A stretch of DNA of 64,000 nucleotides from Apostichopus japonicus. Its lineage: Eukaryota; Echinodermata; Holothuroidea; Aspidochirotida; Stichopodidae. The position numbers and the translations under genes were made by a program. This document shows positions 23,441-36,900 of the stretch, one piece after another (positions within the stretch are counted from its first letter, which is position 1; each line of letters begins with the position of its first letter). The notes under the pieces are model-generated. The model made no database searches, had not been told where the DNA came from, and was given only the letters and a program-made list of their open reading frames with translations. The stretch is taken from NCBI RefSeq assembly GCF_037975245.1, contig NC_092569.1, positions 23,848,168-23,912,167 of the forward strand, in the 5' to 3' direction.

Positions 23441-26400
23441 GTCAATGATAATTTGTCCCAGAGACAATCCCTCTAGTCGGCTGCAGTTTTATACTACGCA
23501 TAATGAAAATTTATCTCACATGTACCCATTTAACCCCTGGATGTGTTTTGTGTTTGGTGAAAGAAAGAGAAAGATTCTACAAGGTCTTTGCCATTATCAC
23601 AAACATTGATCGGTAATATGTCTACAATAGATGAGCTGTATGCTGTACATTATCACCAATGAACCTCATAAAGACGATCTAGTCAATATGATATATATAA
23701 GACTCTTCTTAAAAATATTGAATGTTAAGAATGAAGCAATCACTATTTTCTAAGGCTTCGAACAGAATTTAGAAACGTAGAGCACCGGTTCTTATTAATC
23801 TAAAACTTACCAATAACGCTTTACAAATACACCTAACCCGCCATAGTAGGATAGTACTATATTATAGATTAGTGCAACAGTACAGTCTGTCTGCAAGCAA
23901 TTCATATGACCCACAAATGCATACAATGGTTTGCCAAGCCTTAATAATATCAACGAACAGTTAGATACAGTTGCCATGGTATTAGGAGAGTCCCAACTTT
24001 GATTGATAAAAATGATAATATGACGCACAGTTCGTAGGCTATTGTCTTGCATGTGATTTTGTTAAGGAGTGTCACACTGGATATTAAAATCAGCTCATTT
24101 GCATTTGGGCCTACGTATTGGCTTACGATTACGCGCATGAGTAATTACTACTTCAAAGAACACTGCCCCTGATTTGCGGTCACCAGTCTTCTGGAAACTA
24201 GGAAGCTCAGAGCCGCGAACGAAAGGCCAGGGGCGCGATTGATTACGTCATAACAAACAACCCTGGAGGGAACGGGGATTTCCCGACAAACTATTGCAAA
24301 ATTAGACATGCAAGCTCAAACAATTCAGCGTAACATATGGCTTCTTAAGATATTAATATACTACGCAATTTTAGTTACAATATCAAGACATAAAAACATA
24401 TATATATATTTAACACAGAAGATAGCTCTATATACTGTCATCATTACGTAACGAAGATTTATGATGTGATTGTAATAAAAAAAAATAACTACTATAATAA
24501 TATCATGAGAGACAACATAAAGATAATGAAATAATAATCATGATATCAAGTGGCGGATTTCAATTGGTCATATTATGTAGCCCATAATAATTTACTCATA
24601 GAGGGTATTTGCGAGGGCGATATGGGGAACGAAGGTGGTGGGATAGGGGAGATGAAGGATTTCGTAGAGGATGAGAGACCTAATTTGTGGGATTGCAAAC
24701 GTTAAAATATGTAATATAAAACGGTCTTGTCTCATTGGGTGGACAAGTTACTATGTATGGATCTAGACAATAAGAGAAGAAAGGTTACATACCATGTTAT
24801 TCATAATGAATGTACAATATGCTGCAAAAATTATTGCGGGCAAATATAATACAAAATCTGGTCGCAAGAACGATGATGGATTGCATGGACGCCATCATTA
24901 TGTTGTGCAATGCTTTTATAATGGAAATGTGACACTTGTGGATTTTTTGTTGTTGCTTAGTTGACAATGTAGTTTAAGAACTGCCAACATGTTCAGTCTT
25001 GTCAGAATAGTGTCTCTCTAGGTGTAAAATTTCAGTTTACAGTACCAATGCATACAGTTTTAATCTCAATTTTATGGTGATGGTGATTTGATTCAAGTGT
25101 ATCAAACCTATAAAAGACCATATCGATTCGATTAAACATGTTGTCATCAAAATCTGACCCATCCCTATGTAGCAATGGAAAATAAATATTTACATAATTA
25201 AGCTGTAACGGAAGGGGAGGGTGGGTGGGAGTCAACTTCTAAATTGTTAACGACTGATTTAGGTAGGGGCATGAACTTTACGAATTGGAAGTTTTTTGGA
25301 CACATACATTTCCATACACATACACGAGACACATACACATATCCACTGTTGGCCAAAATAATTCCCCAGCATTTTCTAGAGTATGAATGTCGATCCGTAG
25401 CGGTGGTAATTTTTCTACGGAGGAGAGTAAAAATCATTGTTACTGGACTCCTCATTTCCCTCGACTGATGGGAGATTGTGGCCTTCTACCCTCCCCCGCC
25501 CCCCCCCCCTCTCACCTCTACTCACGCCACTGATTTAGACATAATCAAATTCGACCATCGCAATACACCTTAAATAAATTTAAAATTAACAGCTTCTGAC
25601 AAAACCTTCCAATCTGTAAGTATAGACTGTATTTGATAAAATCAGGCTTATACTTAGAGCAAAACCTATAATACCCACTGAATCGGACAAATTAAACTGC
25701 AGCGTTGGTATAAACAAACAAAATATAAAAAAATCTACTTCGGAAAGCAGAAATGTTGACTGATTTTCATTTAAAAATATACAAAGGACAGCAAAATACA
25801 GGCCTGCTATAAAAAAAAATTAAATATAATATCCCTTTTAAGATAGTATTAAATATGAAACGTTGAATTTATATTAAAACAGGTGTATCGGAAATGTATC
25901 ATTCATTTGTGAAACATGTTCTATACAAATATGATTACCATGGCAACATCCTAACTTTCTTCAGATCTGGGAATTTAACAGGCAGTGCTTTATTGCATGT
26001 TGAACCTTGATATTATAGCAGGGTTGACTGTTAAATATTTGCTCAAGTCTTGAAAAAACGTCGCATTTGATTTTATTTCACAATAAGAGGTGAAACAGGT
26101 AAATAATACATTAGAATCTCAATGGTACATAAAAAATTGAAGTAGAATTTACAAAATGTAATATCTTTGTTAAATTGTCGGCAAACATGATATGCGACAA
26201 GATGAGAGAAAGGTGTCTGTTTAGATAGATGGAAACAAAATTTAAAGACCGGAAAAGTGTTGTTCGCTTTCTAAGAAAATCCATTTTTTTTTTTTTTGTA
26301 ACGCCAATATCTTCAAGTCATTAGTCAATATGTCACAAAGGTGTACTTTTTACAAATACAAGTGAAACTGTAACAAGGTCTCTACAGTGCATCTAAGCCT

Positions 26401-28200
26401 ATGACCACAGACGGTCGATACAGTCATTATATGCCACCGACGTTATTGTCGGGAAATATGCTAGAATATCAAATAATGGTCATTCATGTTCTAACATCAA
26501 AAAGCATTTGTTTCCGTTTTAGACATTTATAATTGTCCAATTGAACCCTCCTCTATACCAGTCCATTTCAGAAATATTTTGAAACGCCAGAACCGCAGAA
26601 AAAGCATTACTTTCGATAAGTTTTAGCATCATGCTAAAATTTGGGGGCAATACGGATGATCTTTCAATATCAATATGACATCTAATAGAGAGATACGGAT
26701 TACCATGCATTAATGCATGCACTTACACTGAACAACAAATGGTATTAATGTTCGTTTTATCAGAAGCGTTTCAAACTTCAGATCGAGGTAACAGAAATGT
26801 TGTCCTATACTACATTTTTCCGTGTGGTCTGTGCCACTGAGCTTGTCGTCTGTCCATGTTCTGAATCTCGTTATTATTCATCAAATCCTTAAATAACCTG
26901 TTGAATAAACATATAATGGTCTGTCCATAGATATATCGCTACGATATATTCATAAGAAATATTATTGTATGCAAAGGATATATGGGTAGCTATTGTATTC
27001 TTTCAGTCATGGAAATGGAACATTCTAAATGGATGTATCCTTTCATTTCAGCCTAACTGTGATAATAAGCTGTAGCAAACTCCACACTAGAGCTACTTTA
27101 CTACAAACTCAATATTAAGGAAGGCCTATATAGGGGTAGAGTTACGGGGAGAGGTAGAGGTAGAGGGACTGATGATGCCGAGTTGGCAAAGAGAAAGAGT
27201 AAAGGAGGGGGAAAATTGTAACTGGTCCAAATATAGCCTAATAGAGTCACGACTAAAAGTCGGCCTTCTCTATATATAACATGGTTGTATTCCACAGTAA
27301 AGAACATTCGCAAAATACGAATATCTAATAATGCCGACTTCATATTTCACAATCATGCCTGATGAGCGGCTAGGGTCAGGAGAGGGTCAAGCAGCCTCGG
27401 ATCGCGGGGCCGATTTTGGAGAAGGGGATCAGTGAATAATTTATCGGTGACGTCATTTACCACGTGGCCAGATCATTGGACCTACACGTTATCAGACTGT
27501 CGCATTAGTTTTGGAACACAGGAGATTAGCTGACAAAGAAAGCAAAGTGCAAGACGTCGTTAACCCATGAGAGTATGCTGTTGCCATAGTAACATCTTGA
27601 ATTTGGCAACATCAGTCAATATTGAGGATAATACTCCATCTTTGTGCTCAATATTAAAATGACACAAAGGGTATTACTCTCTTCTATAGTTGTCGAAGAT
27701 GGCTTGTTTGGTTACTAATGATATAAAACTGATGAATATAGCCAGAACTGAAGGAGTATTGTGTGTATTTTATTATACACTGTAAATAGTCTAACGAACT
27801 ATATCGATCCATTGATAGCAACGCTGTTATACACTTATACTAGTTATAATGTGTAATGTATGGAACTAAACATTGTACGGTTATGATTAGGCCTAACACA
27901 CATGATGTGCCAGCATAAGACGGACTATCTCGATAGGAATAAATTAATTACATTGTTCATGGAATGAAAAAGGAAAAAACATTAAGAAAAACAGAAAAAA
28001 ATATATAGTTAATGTAGAATTATAAAAACAACAACAAAAAATTATGAAAACAAAACAGACTGGTCAATGGTCAAACGGTCTATCGAAAATAAAGCGCATT
28101 TTAAAAAATAAATATTTCCTTAGAACAGGGTTCGGTACTTGTCATCTTAAGCCTTTGGCATTTGAATAGTCTCACCCGCATCGTCCCTGTGGGTCTACGA
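23441..28200. other. 4.8-kb intergenic stretch, no gene recognised
   Basis: I found no exon-like frame with paired splice sites, no FReD motif and no repeat shared with the rest of the window. There is a C run near 25487-25511, a poly-T at 26285-26298, and an X-box-like GTTGCCATAGTAAC at 27580-27593. All open frames here are under 90 codons and lack recognisable motifs. Confidence 0.55.
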
Positions 28201-28619
28201 CGGGGGCAGGCAACATTTTTTTTTTACTTGGGGTCCAAAATTATGTAGTCTGGTATCCCGGCGGGCCGGACCAGCATTAAAACAGGTTTTCCAATGTACA
28301 ACCAATCCACACCCTCACCCTCAGCATATTAACTGCGAAATTTCAGTTACCAAATTTATGAATGAAAACAAAAATGAAATACAAACTCGTCAGAAATGCA
28401 AATTAGTGAAAGTCGGTGCTCCTTCTGAATGCTGGCAAGCTATTTTGATAATAAAATGAGATTACCAACTCATTAATACACTCTAGAGCATTCAAAACCT
28501 AATGCCAGGAAGCGGAAAAGGGGCTTTTATTTTATATTTTATATTTATTTTTTTACTTTTTAGTAAGGTGCCTCTCGCGGGCCATATTTGTCCCTCGGGC
28601 CGAAGGTTACCCGCCACTG
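28201..28619. mobile_element. hAT-type element (419 bp) with 8-bp target duplication
   Basis: The ends are CGGGGGCAGGCAAC and, complemented, CAGTGGCGGGTAAC: imperfect inverted repeats of the common hAT short-element type. GTCTACGA lies immediately on both sides (28193-28200 and 28620-28627). Internal GGCGGGCCGGACC and GCGGGCCATATTTG pieces are typical of this class. No coding capacity is visible. Confidence 0.85.
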
Positions 28620-28800
28620 GTCTACGACAACGCCTCTATAGTAACCTCTGTGTAACAAATGCACACGCTTAATAGCATTCTCCACTTAACCTGCCTAACA
28701 GCTTAACGAGAGGAGATAAACCTGAATATGTTTTGCTGATGTATATCATCAAGAGCGAATCTCGACCATAGAAAGGAGGTGGTGTTGCTCTGGGGTTGTT

Positions 28801-28962
28801 GGGCGCAGCCAGGAGCGCAGACAGGGGCGCAGACAGGGGCACAGCCAGGGCATAGCCAGGGTTGCAGCCAGGGTTGCAGCGTGGGGCGCAGTCAGGGGTG
28901 CAGCCAGGGGCGCAGCCAGGGGCACAGCCGGGGGCGCAGCCAGGGGCGCAGCCACGCATACT
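28801..28962. repeat. GC-rich 12-bp minisatellite, about 13 units
   Basis: Units are variants of GGCGCAGCCAGG. The 12-bp length keeps all frames open and produces Cys-Ala-Pro or Gly-Gln-type open frames on both strands, which I do not regard as genes. Confidence 0.9.
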
Positions 28963-29452
28963 TCCTAGTGTACAGTAATAATAATAACAACAGCAAATGA
29001 AACGAAACACACAGTTGGCATCAGAATAATTATCATAAACTTTGAAATTTTATGGTCAAGCAAATTCTCTAGATGAAGTCAAATGAACTCTCTCTCTCTC
29101 TATTTCCATTAGATAGAGCAGCGGTTTATATTTTTTCTCAATGATAGGCCTACGTAACGCATATACCTACAATCAACATTAGAGGGACACTGAAATATGG
29201 ACAAACTATAAACAAATCTTAGTCGGTAGTAAATTTATAATTATAAGAAACAACGATAAACAATACAGTCTAACACTTTTCATAGATTCTAATTCATTTT
29301 TCATCACGATTTTAAGTTTTAGAGCAGCGGTTAATTTGTTAATTAATCTGTGGGGCAAACGACCCCTGGATGTGTCCATGGCCGGAATCCAGGGTGCGTG
29401 CGAAGCAACAGAAATTAACAACTATATTTATGAGCAAATCATTCGTCTACAG

Positions 29453-30000
29453 CAGGGGTTCCCTAACTGGGGTGCATGAACCTGCAGGGGGTGTGTGAGT
29501 CCATCTAAGGGGGGTTCGTGAGACGTTTCTGTAAGTCAAAACTAGAGTACTTTTTGTTGAACTAAAATCTGATAAATCATATAATTTAGTAATGAACAAA
29601 AGTCGTACCTATCGACAAACTTTTCGCGTTCCAGACGCATATGTTGCCATAGCAGTACCGTACCGTGCATGTGATAAATAACTGAATTTTGAAACAGACA
29701 CAGGCCGCATGACTTTGGTGAAGTTGGTGTACGCATGGCAGTACGTCGTGAAGATAAAGAGTTGAGAAAGTAACTGAAAAGTTGGCCAAAGAAAATATTA
29801 TTATTTTGGAAATTCCAGATGACCTCCATTTTGCCCGACACAAAGCAAAGTTGACTTTAGCATAAATTATTGGTTGAAAATTGTTGTTGAGTGACAATAA
29901 TGACTCAAATCGTGTCTCGAAAAGTTGGGGGTTCGTGGAGAACTCTGACATCCACAGGGGGTTCGTGGGGGGGGGGGGGGGTAAAGTTAGGGAATCCCTG
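29453..30000. mobile_element. hAT-type element (548 bp) with 8-bp target duplication
   Basis: The left end CAGGGGTTCCCTAACT and the right end AGTTAGGGAATCCCTG are near-perfect inverted repeats. GTCTACAG flanks both sides (29445-29452 and 30001-30008). Open frames inside are short and on the wrong scale for a transposase, so it is non-autonomous. Confidence 0.88.
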
Positions 30001-30008
30001 GTCTACAG

Positions 30009-30863
30009 CCTCTAAGAGAGGTTGCAAATACATTGTTTATTTCCTAAGGGCGCGCACATTGAAAAAAATGTTAAGTTACATCGTTTAAGATGGCAATAAT
30101 AAGACTGTTAGTAGATAAGGCCTTCAAACTTGGAATCTTATAAACGATCTATTTAAATGCATAAATATATGCATTCAACATGTTTCATACCATTGTTGCT
30201 ATGTTCACGTTTAAACTCTGCTATACCGACATTTCTCACATTAAGTGAGTTGAGATCATACTGAAAATTCACTAAAAGCAGTTGCTTGCAGGTCATAAAA
30301 TTGTATACTGTTTCTTCATTTTGCACTGCATGTGTGTTCCCCCCCCCCCCCCCTCCCCCAATCCCTTCCCTTCATTTTACTGTTAAGAACAAAATTATTA
30401 ATAACTCGAAAACCATCGTTAAATATGCAAATCATGCTTGGTTGCATATAGGCGGTCTGGTATACACCGTTACGTTATTATCAATGTAACTAATTACTGT
30501 TGCCATTGGGAGATTTATCGTTTCATGTGAACAATTACTGATTAATTTTTCTGCTATCGAGACTCATGTGATATTTAATAATCAGCTATATCTTCCTTGT
30601 CTACGTCACTAAAGGAAACTTTCATCGATTGGCTTTTTAATGGACGAACGTGATTTCGCAAGATATCAGTTAATCGTTCGGTTTAAATCAAATGTGTTAC
30701 TCGTCTGAGCGTTTATTCTCTAGACGACGTTAAAATCATTTCGGTTCTTGATCTACTTGGATCCGTCGAATTTCATTTTATATTGTAAAGAATTGATCAA
30801 TACATATATATAGAAAGCAAAATTAATTTGATTTATAACACGCTAAATATTGCACTGAAAAGA
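30009..30863. other. Region upstream of gene 2
   Basis: It holds a C run near 30340-30352 and otherwise AT-rich sequence. A TATA-like CATATATATAGA lies about 60 bp before the gene 2 ATG and could be a core promoter, but nothing else supports it. Confidence 0.35.
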
Positions 30864-30942
30864 ATGAAAATGGAGCTTCGTACAACCATCATAACCATCG
30901 CAATATTGATGATCAATATGGCAAATGTGACTCTGACCAAAG
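30864..30942 (+). CDS. Gene 2 exon 1: signal peptide
   Basis: It reads MKMELRTTIITIAILMINMA, then NVTLTK, ending in phase 1 at CAAAG|GTAAGC. The first ATG (30864) is chosen because MK matches gene 1; a second ATG follows at 30870. The hydrophobic core supports secretion. Confidence 0.75.
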
Positions 30943-33900
30943 GTAAGCCTATTTTGAGCTTGTACGTTAATGTTCCTCTCTAAAGAATAACTCCTTTTAA
31001 AATGTATGATATTAACTATTTTACGTTGTTATGTGTTCGCAACAAAATCCTTGCATATTCAGTATAATGTAGTGTTACCATGATAGCAATCTCCATGTAT
31101 CCTTTGGACCTTGTAGAAACTAGTATTTCATTACGAAACAAATCACGTTATTTTAAGTTGTTGTCTTTCTTAATTGATTAAATGATTAATTGATAGGATA
31201 GTATACTTCAGTACACGCTCGTCAGTGTCCTATTGTTAACAACTCACATTCAGTTTAAAATGATTTAATATGGTGAACACATAATAATCGAAAATACATC
31301 CTTTAGTTGAAATGTTGAGTCATATTTGATGTTTTCATAGCAGATTATGTAGACCATCAACTTGATTATACAAAATGTCATATCAAATTAATGAAGTCAA
31401 ACCTAAACATTGTAAAGTTTGAAATGTTATGGTTATCACTGCCTTTCAATTATTATTCACTTATTATTATTCTTGAGTTGGAAGAAATTAATTTTATCAA
31501 CATTAATGAATGACATTGCTCTGTGAATAATATTACTTAGTGCGTTTCCTTACAAACGGTTGCCTAGGCAACCGACGTGTCAGTGACATTCATTTGAAAG
31601 ATAACACAGACCATTTCTGAGGTTTGTAAGACCGAACTCTTTTCAAATTTAGGCTAACATTATGTCTAAGCATACATACACTTTCTTGGAATACCGTTTT
31701 GTGTGTGAAATTGATACATTCTGAAATATGGCGTTGCGGCCATTACATTGTTATTACACAATCACAGTATGAGAGATACTTTGGCATTTAGCGATTAAAT
31801 ATCAATTTTGCCTAAATGTCCATTGAGGCTGTTCGCTTCATTGACAGAATCCACTCTTAACTATCAAATTATTTATAATTTAGTCTGAACGTTAAAGAAA
31901 AATCAGAGAGCAGGATTATTCAACCGGAATTCATTCAACATTTAGAATTATATAATAGTTTATTATTTAATTTCATGCAAATTTATGCTATGGCTGATGA
32001 AGAATCAGATAATTATACGCCACAAATACGTTATAGTCTATGTAATACTAGTACGGAATACATTACAATTAAATAATTACTAAAATGTTTGCTTTGACAG
32101 TTTGATTCTGTCATCATCCTGAATTTTGTTTTATTTGTTTGATGAAACACAGTAACTATAAGCACCAGGTACTGTAATATGAACGAATTGGCTTACCAGT
32201 AATGAGCCTAACGTTAGGTATATTAACCTGAAATGAAGTCAAAATTATAGCCACCCATTTAATTTTACATAATCTTCTCATGTTAAGGCAGTTTTGTAAC
32301 TCACGAATCTGTTATATCGTGTTATTATATTGCACTTGATTTTGAGGGCGTTGAACTTTTATCAGGACTGTGGGTATGACTGAACTTACCGATAAAAATC
32401 GTTCATGAATTTGGCAAATATCAAGGGCGTAGGAACCGGGGGGGCTGGGGGGCGCCAGCCCCCCCCAGTGAAAATGTGGAGAGGCGGAAGTATCATTCCG
32501 TCCCCCCCCCCCCGCTTCGCAAGTCTGAAAACCCCTTTTTCATTTCCAAATGAGAAAAAAATCTCATTTGGAGCACCAAATTGCATCTAAGGCCAGGTGA
32601 AAATACAAAATTAAGTTTACAAAATGGAGTCGGTGTTGAAGTGTGCTATATTGCACCAAATTGCATCTGAGGCTACCTGGAAATGCAAAAAATTCCCCTT
32701 AGACTCCTCCCCCAGGCCGACCATCAGTCTTCAGCCCCCCCCCCCCACTCAAAAGTACCTTCCTACGCCACTGGCAAATATACTACTTGATAAGAAGGAC
32801 CCATGCATGATTGGATTTTAATATGTACCTCCTTCTGACCCCTTCCCCTTCCGCGTACCTGTTTTATTTTTTTACAGGACGCAACTTAGTTCAGAGGTGT
32901 AAGAAGCTATCAAAACTTTGGGGTTATAAGCCAAAATATGAACTTTCTAATCTCACAATATTAATTGATATGCACTATTAATTAATATTAATCTTGAAAT
33001 TAGAATAAAAGGGATACGATGAAAAATGGGATGGAGTAAGGCATACAGGGCACTGTTGACAACTATGGGAATAAGCTGTTGACAGTTAAGGGTTTCCTGC
33101 AAATTAAATTACATAGAATGTCGAAATTTGTACTTTTGGTCAAAAGTTTGGAAAGAAAAAGTCGAACGTCTTCCAAACGTTGTATTGATTTCTGGTCCAT
33201 AATTTTGATATTTTTTTTTGCTTTCATTTGTAAACTCGAATTTTACTTGCCAGCTCTCGCTAGAATGATGTGCAAGACTTGTGAACAAGGCTGATCAAAT
33301 TTGGTTCAAACCATAAAGCTAGGTCGTTTAACATTTACTGCTTTACACAACTTCAAACCGCCTATTTAAAACAATCGGACTTAGTGTTTTGTTTATGCAT
33401 CCACTAGTAATTATTTGGGCGGTTAAAATCATACCTCCACCCCTTCCAGTTTTCACCGATGGGGAGAAGAAGGAATACCCTACCCCCCCCCCTCCGCTTC
33501 TCACCTTTCCCTATATGATCAACGCTCCTGCTCCTTCTTGGCAGGTGGTCCATATTTGATCCACTGAAAAACCATGTGTTTAGAAAATCATTACTCGAGA
33601 TAGGAATACACTAGAGAGCTTCCCATAGCTTTATTTTGCACATAAGACAGCCTGCATCAATAAACAACATTTTTCCGAGGGGGTCACATAGGCGTTTTTT
33701 TTTTTTGTCTTCAAAGATTTGTTTACATTCAAAAAACCGGTCGTTTTGACCTTTTTTTCAAAAAAAATTGTGAGAACAGTGAAAACTTTCAAGTCAACTG
33801 ACCCTATCTGATACAACTAGCTAAGACATACGGAATCAAATCAGGAGCCTCACATGCATATGTAGAGAGATGGCTCTATATTTGGGGGAAATATGTCAAA

Positions 33901-36900
33901 AAATGACGTTTTTCGGTCTAAGTTAGGGCCAAAACACGGACCTATGTCCGATAATATTTCTCCAGAATGCCTCACCCTACCAGAGTAGATTTTTAGCTCT
34001 CCAGAAGCGCCACACTGAAACGCTATGCTACATAGAAACAATTTAGCAATAGGGCCTCCACTTTGTGAGTAATCCTTAGCAATTCAACTCGAGCATTTTT
34101 ATGGAATAGAATTTCGGTCAACCACAGTTGAAACGCTTCGTGTAGTTAGGGTCAACCTGTTTGAACGTAGCAGCCACTAACAGCAGCCACTAACAGCAGC
34201 CAATAGTGTATACATCAACGTTACACGCCGTTGGCCACTGATGTTTGTACACTGTGACGAGCGCTGGGTACGCTGTGGCGGGAAAGTGGATCCCCAGCAG
34301 CCACTAAGGGCAGCCTAAATTAGCGGACAATAACAAGACTGCTACTTTTTCGTACCTGTTTTAAAGCGATAATAATTAACGCTATGAATACTGTAAAATG
34401 CCAATAATTGCACCATATGAGAGATGAGTTGTTGCTCTTTCATGTAATATAATTTTGGAATTTAATGGTGGACGAAATCTGCATCCATATTGAACTGAAA
34501 CTTGTGATCCTACCAAATCTTGTGGAGAAAGGCGTAAATGGCGGCAATTTTTATACCATTTTTTTTCTTTTTTTTCAAATGTCTAAGCAATTAATTTATG
34601 AGAATATGCAACAGTCAAGAGGGGTACAATGACGATGTTAAGTTATTCCTCTTACACGTGGTATGAAAAATCAGCCAGTAACACTTTGATTTATTGAAAT
34701 TCGATGGCTACAAACCGTTCGATCCTAACAGGAGTGGGATGCAAATGGGAAAATTAGCTCGAAACGCGTGGTAATGTGTTATGATCCAAACGTATTATTA
34801 TTTCAAAATCGGTTAATTTGAGTTATCGACCTAGTTTGGAGGTCCGGTTAGCATCAAATCAATGAAAACAATTTCTTCTTTCACGTGTAATACCTACTAT
34901 CGGTAACAAAGCCGATTTTTTTGACCAAAAGTGGCCTAAACGTTTTAAAATATTGATATATTTTTTTTCTTCTTCAAAATCAATTAATTTTAGTTATGGA
35001 GCCTACTGGCATGTCTGGTTAGCACCACATTAAAGTAGAAAAGTTCCTCTCTCACATGGTATACCTCTACTATCGGTAACAAAAATGATTTCTTGACCAA
35101 AACTGGCCTTAAAGTTTTAACCCCGATACGGACATCTCTAAACGCGCTGTATATACGTAATGTGTAATGATCAGAAAAATGGTTAATTTTTATTTTTTTC
35201 AAAATCGATTAACTTTAGTTATGGAGCCTACTAGGATGTCCGAATAGGACCACATTAAAGTAGAAAGGTTCATCTTTGACGTGATGTACCTCTACTATCG
35301 GTAACAAAAATGATTTCTTGACCAAAAGTGGCCTTAAAGTTTTAACCCCGATACGGACATCTCTAAACGCGCTGTATATCTAATGTGTAATGATCAGAAA
35401 AATGGTTAATTTTTATTTTTTTCAAAATCGATTAACTTTAGTTATGGAGCCTACTAGCATGTCCGAATAGGACCACATTAAAGGAGAAAGGTTCCTCTCT
35501 CACGTGGTATACCTCTTCTATCGGTAACAAAAATGATTTCTTGACCAAAAATGACCTTACAGTTTTAACCCCGATCCGGACATCTCTCTAAACGCGCTGT
35601 ATATACGTTATGTGTAATGATCCTAAAAATGATTTTTTTCTTCTTCAAAATCGATTAACTTTAGTTATGGAGCCTACTGGCATGTCCGAATAGGACCACA
35701 TTAAAGTAGAAAGGTTCCTCTCTCACGTGGTATACCTCTACTATCGGTAACAAAAATGATTTCTTGACCAAAAATGGCCTTAAAGTTTTAACCCCGATAC
35801 GGACATCTCTAAACGCGCTGTATATACGTAATGTGTAATGATAAGAAAAATGGTTAATTTTTATTTTTTCAAAATCGATTAACTTTAGTTATGGAGCCTA
35901 CTGGCATGTCCGGTTAGCATCACATTAAAGTAGACAGGTTCATCTTTCACGTGATATACCTCTATTATCGGTAACAAAAATGATTTCTTGACCAAAAATG
36001 GCCTTAAAGTTTTAACCCCGATACGGACATCTCTAAACGCGCTGTATATACGTAGTGTGTAATGATCAGAAAAATGGTTAATTTTTATTTTTTCAAAATC
36101 GATTAACTTTAGTTATGGAGCCTACTGGCATGTCCGAATAGGACCACATTAAAGTAGAAAGGTTCCTCTCTCACGTGGTATACCTCTTCTATCGGTAACA
36201 AAAATGATTTCTTGACCAAAAATGACCTTAAAGTTTTAACTCCGATACGGACCACTCTCTAAACGCGCTGTATATACGTTATGTGTAATGATCAGAATTT
36301 CCTTTTTTTTCTTCAAAATCGTTTAACTTTAGTTATGGAGCCTACTAGGATGTCCGAATAGGACCACATTAAAGTAGAAAGGTTCCTCTCTCACATGGTA
36401 TACCTCTACTATCGGTAACAAAAATGATTTCTTGACCAAAAATGACCTTGAAGTTTTAACTCCGATACGGACCCTCCTCTAAACGCGCTGTATATACGTT
36501 ATGTGTAATGATAAGAAAAATTTATGATTTTTATTTTTTCAAAATCGATTAACTTTAGTTATGGAGCCTACTGGCATGTCCGGTTAGCACCACATTCAAG
36601 TAGACAGGTTCATCTTTCACGTGGTATACCTCTACTATCGGTAACAAAAATGATTTCTTGACCAAAAGTGACCTTGAAGTTTTAACCCCGATACAGACCC
36701 TTCTCTAAACGCGCTGTATATACGTTATGTGTAATGATCAGAAAAATTTATGATTTTTATTTTTTTCAAAATCGATTAACTTTAGTTATGGAGCCTACTA
36801 GGATGTCCGGTTAGCACCACATTAAAGTAGAAAGGTTCCTCTTTTACGTGGTATACCTCTACTATCGGTAACAAAAATGATTTCTTGACCAAAAATGGCC

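Noticed and set aside
28669-29010. Cys/Ala/Pro-rich and Gly/Gln-rich frames
   Set aside because: The 12-bp minisatellite keeps frames open on both strands. There is no start context or splice support.
34146-34156. TTAGGG as interstitial telomere repeat
   Set aside because: It is a single hexamer within the 11-bp direct repeat and is not tandem.
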